A DNA stretch of 46,961 nt from Sphaerobacter sp. Its GTDB lineage: Bacteria > Chloroflexota > Chloroflexia > Thermomicrobiales > Thermomicrobiaceae. Position numbers and translations under genes: made by a program. The notes below the pieces were generated by a model. It ran no database searches and was not told the origin of the DNA. It saw nothing but the letters and a program-made list of their open reading frames with translations. Positions 45,931 to 46,961 of the stretch are shown here, piece by piece. Position 1 is the first letter of the stretch, and each line of letters opens with the position of its first letter. Location of the stretch: NCBI GenBank assembly GCA_029961075.1, contig JASBVL010000111.1, positions 1 to 46,961 of the forward strand. Direction: 5' to 3'.

Positions 45931-46961
45931 ATGGAGCGACTGGATCGGGCGCCGCCGGCGCCAGCGCCCGCCGACGAGGGGCCGCGGCGGAGCGACCTGC
46001 TCCTCATTCAGGAGATCTTCGAGGTCATCACGCAGTTTCGCTCGCTCGAGGCGACGCTCCAGGCGCTGGCCGCCGCGGTCTGCGCGCGGCTGGGCTTCCA
46101 CTCCTGCGCGATCCTGCTCGAGCGGCCGGGCGACGACGTGCTGATCATGGAGGGAACCGCCGGGCTGGGGGCCAGCTACGTTGAGGCGGTCAACCGGAGC
46201 CACCCGATCCACATCGATGACCCGCGCCTGAGCGAGGGCCCCTCCAGCCAGGCCTTCCGCACCGGGCGCGCCGTGGTGGTGCAGGATACCGAGACCGACG
46301 AGCGCTTCCGGCGCTGGCGGACCCTGGCGCGGCAGCAGGGGATCCGCTCGCTCCTGGCGGTGCCGCTCCGCTCGCGCGGCCGCGTCATCGGCACGCTCAA
46401 CGGGTATCAGCGGGAGCCGCGTCGCTACCGGCCGAGCGAGATCCGCACGCTCGAGACGGTCGCCATGCAGGCCGGGATCGCTATCGAGATCGCCCGGATG
46501 ATGGACGCGCAGGAGCACACCATCCGGCGGCTGGGGGAGCTGACCCGGGAGCTGGACGAGCAGCGGCACCTGCTCGAGCGGGCGGCCGAGATCCACGACG
46601 CGCTGACCCAGCTCGTGCTGACCCAGCGCGGCATCCCCGCCATCGCGCAGACGCTGGCCCGCGTCGTCGACTGCCCGGTGCTGGTGCAGGACCAGTTCTT
46701 CCAGGTGCTGAGCGCGGTGCAGCCCTCCGGCGACCCGGCCGAGGGGCTGCCGCCGCTGACGGCGGAGCTGGTACAGCAGCGCGGGCTGCGGCCGAACCAG
46801 ACCGACGCCCGCGCGCCGTTCGAGCTGCCGCCCGGCCCGGCGACGCCGGCCCGGGCCGTGGCGCCGATCGTGGCCGGCCGGGAGCTGCTCGGCTACGTCT
46901 CCCTCCTGCTGCCCGCGCTGCCGGCGCCGCCGCTGACCCTCCGCGCGCTCGGCCACGCGGC
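45931..46961 (+). CDS. GAF-domain regulator (PucR/CdaR-like), N-terminal part
   Basis: At least 343 residues; the gene runs off the window end. A GAF domain occupies about residues 25-180 (FEVITQFRSLEATLQALAAAV, FRTGRAVVVQDTETDERF, SLLAVPLRSRGRVIGTLNGYQ). A coiled segment (EHTIRRLGELTRELDEQRH) leads to a second sensory region beginning HDALTQLVLTQRGIPAIAQTLARVV, as in PucR-type activators. The C-terminal HTH would lie beyond the window. ATG 45931 has GGGAG 8 bases upstream; ATG 45925 is too near it. Confidence 0.75.
   Translation, partial: MERLDRAPPAPAPADEGPRRSDLLLIQEIFEVITQFRSLEATLQALAAAVCARLGFHSCAILLERPGDDVLIMEGTAGLGASYVEAVNRSHPIHIDDPRLSEGPSSQAFRTGRAVVVQDTETDERFRRWRTLARQQGIRSLLAVPLRSRGRVIGTLNGYQREPRRYRPSEIRTLETVAMQAGIAIEIARMMDAQEHTIRRLGELTRELDEQRHLLERAAEIHDALTQLVLTQRGIPAIAQTLARVVDCPVLVQDQFFQVLSAVQPSGDPAEGLPPLTAELVQQRGLRPNQTDARAPFELPPGPATPARAVAPIVAGRELLGYVSLLLPALPAPPLTLRALGHA

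Noticed and set aside
1..46961. tRNA, rRNA or insertion-sequence genes
   Set aside because: No TψC-type GGTTCGAATCC blocks, rRNA segments or transposase motifs were recognised in the intergenic regions.

Overview
The window is GC-rich throughout and reads as a bacterial chromosome or metagenomic contig made of at least two, probably three, pieces. Bases 1-2468 look actinobacterial: a ClpC C-terminus, a short-chain fatty acid permease and the tail of an actinobacterial-type HTH regulator. From about 3750 to the end the genes look like a Thermomicrobia / Sphaerobacter-like Chloroflexi (long VPS10/BNR protein, SPW protein, LytR-CpsA-Psr protein, archaeal-style dCTP deaminase, dispersed GC-rich intergenic repeats). 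Bases 2468-3750 hold a small minus-strand cassette, including a truncated DnaG-like primase, which may come from a mobile element. Genes are cut on both sides of both junctions. Taxonomic statements are inference from protein style; no search was possible.

Layout: 1-2266 clpC end and AtoE-type permease (+). 2292-3750 broken HTH gene, broken primase, two small genes and a C-terminal scrap (-). 3741-4201 broken macro-domain gene. 4550-6883 SPW membrane protein, MsrA-MsrB fusion and a Phd/PIN toxin-antitoxin pair. 7251-11076 a GT39-type glycosyltransferase with DprE1-like and DprE2-like genes, possibly for a polyprenyl-arabinofuranose donor. 11212-12018 TacA/TacT-type toxin-antitoxin with an inverted repeat inside its promoter. 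12019-12685 a non-coding repeat island. 12686-20000 BNR/VPS10 protein, CPBP protease, a low-GC orphan lipoprotein, a CynX-type MFS transporter and a DinB protein. 20228-22639 a P1B-4 metal-export ATPase with a Fur-like operator. 22739-25103 a HAD-phosphoglycerate dehydrogenase fusion preceded by a serine-rich leader peptide. 25405-31944 tandem UspA, Ldh2-type dehydrogenase, RmlA-type nucleotidyltransferase, a TGCGT repeat tract, argS and arginase. 32164-38123 a GlcD/Fe-S oxidoreductase and an ABC/membrane-protein trio. 38198-46961 PduO-type adenosyltransferase, 1-Cys peroxiredoxin, a repeat region, dCTP deaminase, LytR protein, BNR lipoprotein, methyltransferase, two GNATs and the start of a GAF regulator.

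The most interesting signal is upstream of the serine-pathway gene. A 59-codon leader ORF (25103-24924, minus) has 12 serine codons within 14. The serine codons form two anti-Shine-Dalgarno elements that can pair with two CTGGAGG copies, one being the ribosome-binding site of the serA fusion. The leader ORF also runs over the serA start. This suggests serine-responsive translational attenuation, controlling an unusual enzyme that joins a HAD phosphatase-fold domain to phosphoglycerate dehydrogenase.

Most gene ends in the Thermomicrobia-like part carry long perfect GC hairpins without a U-tract, whereas the actinobacterial clpC terminator has a classical T-run.
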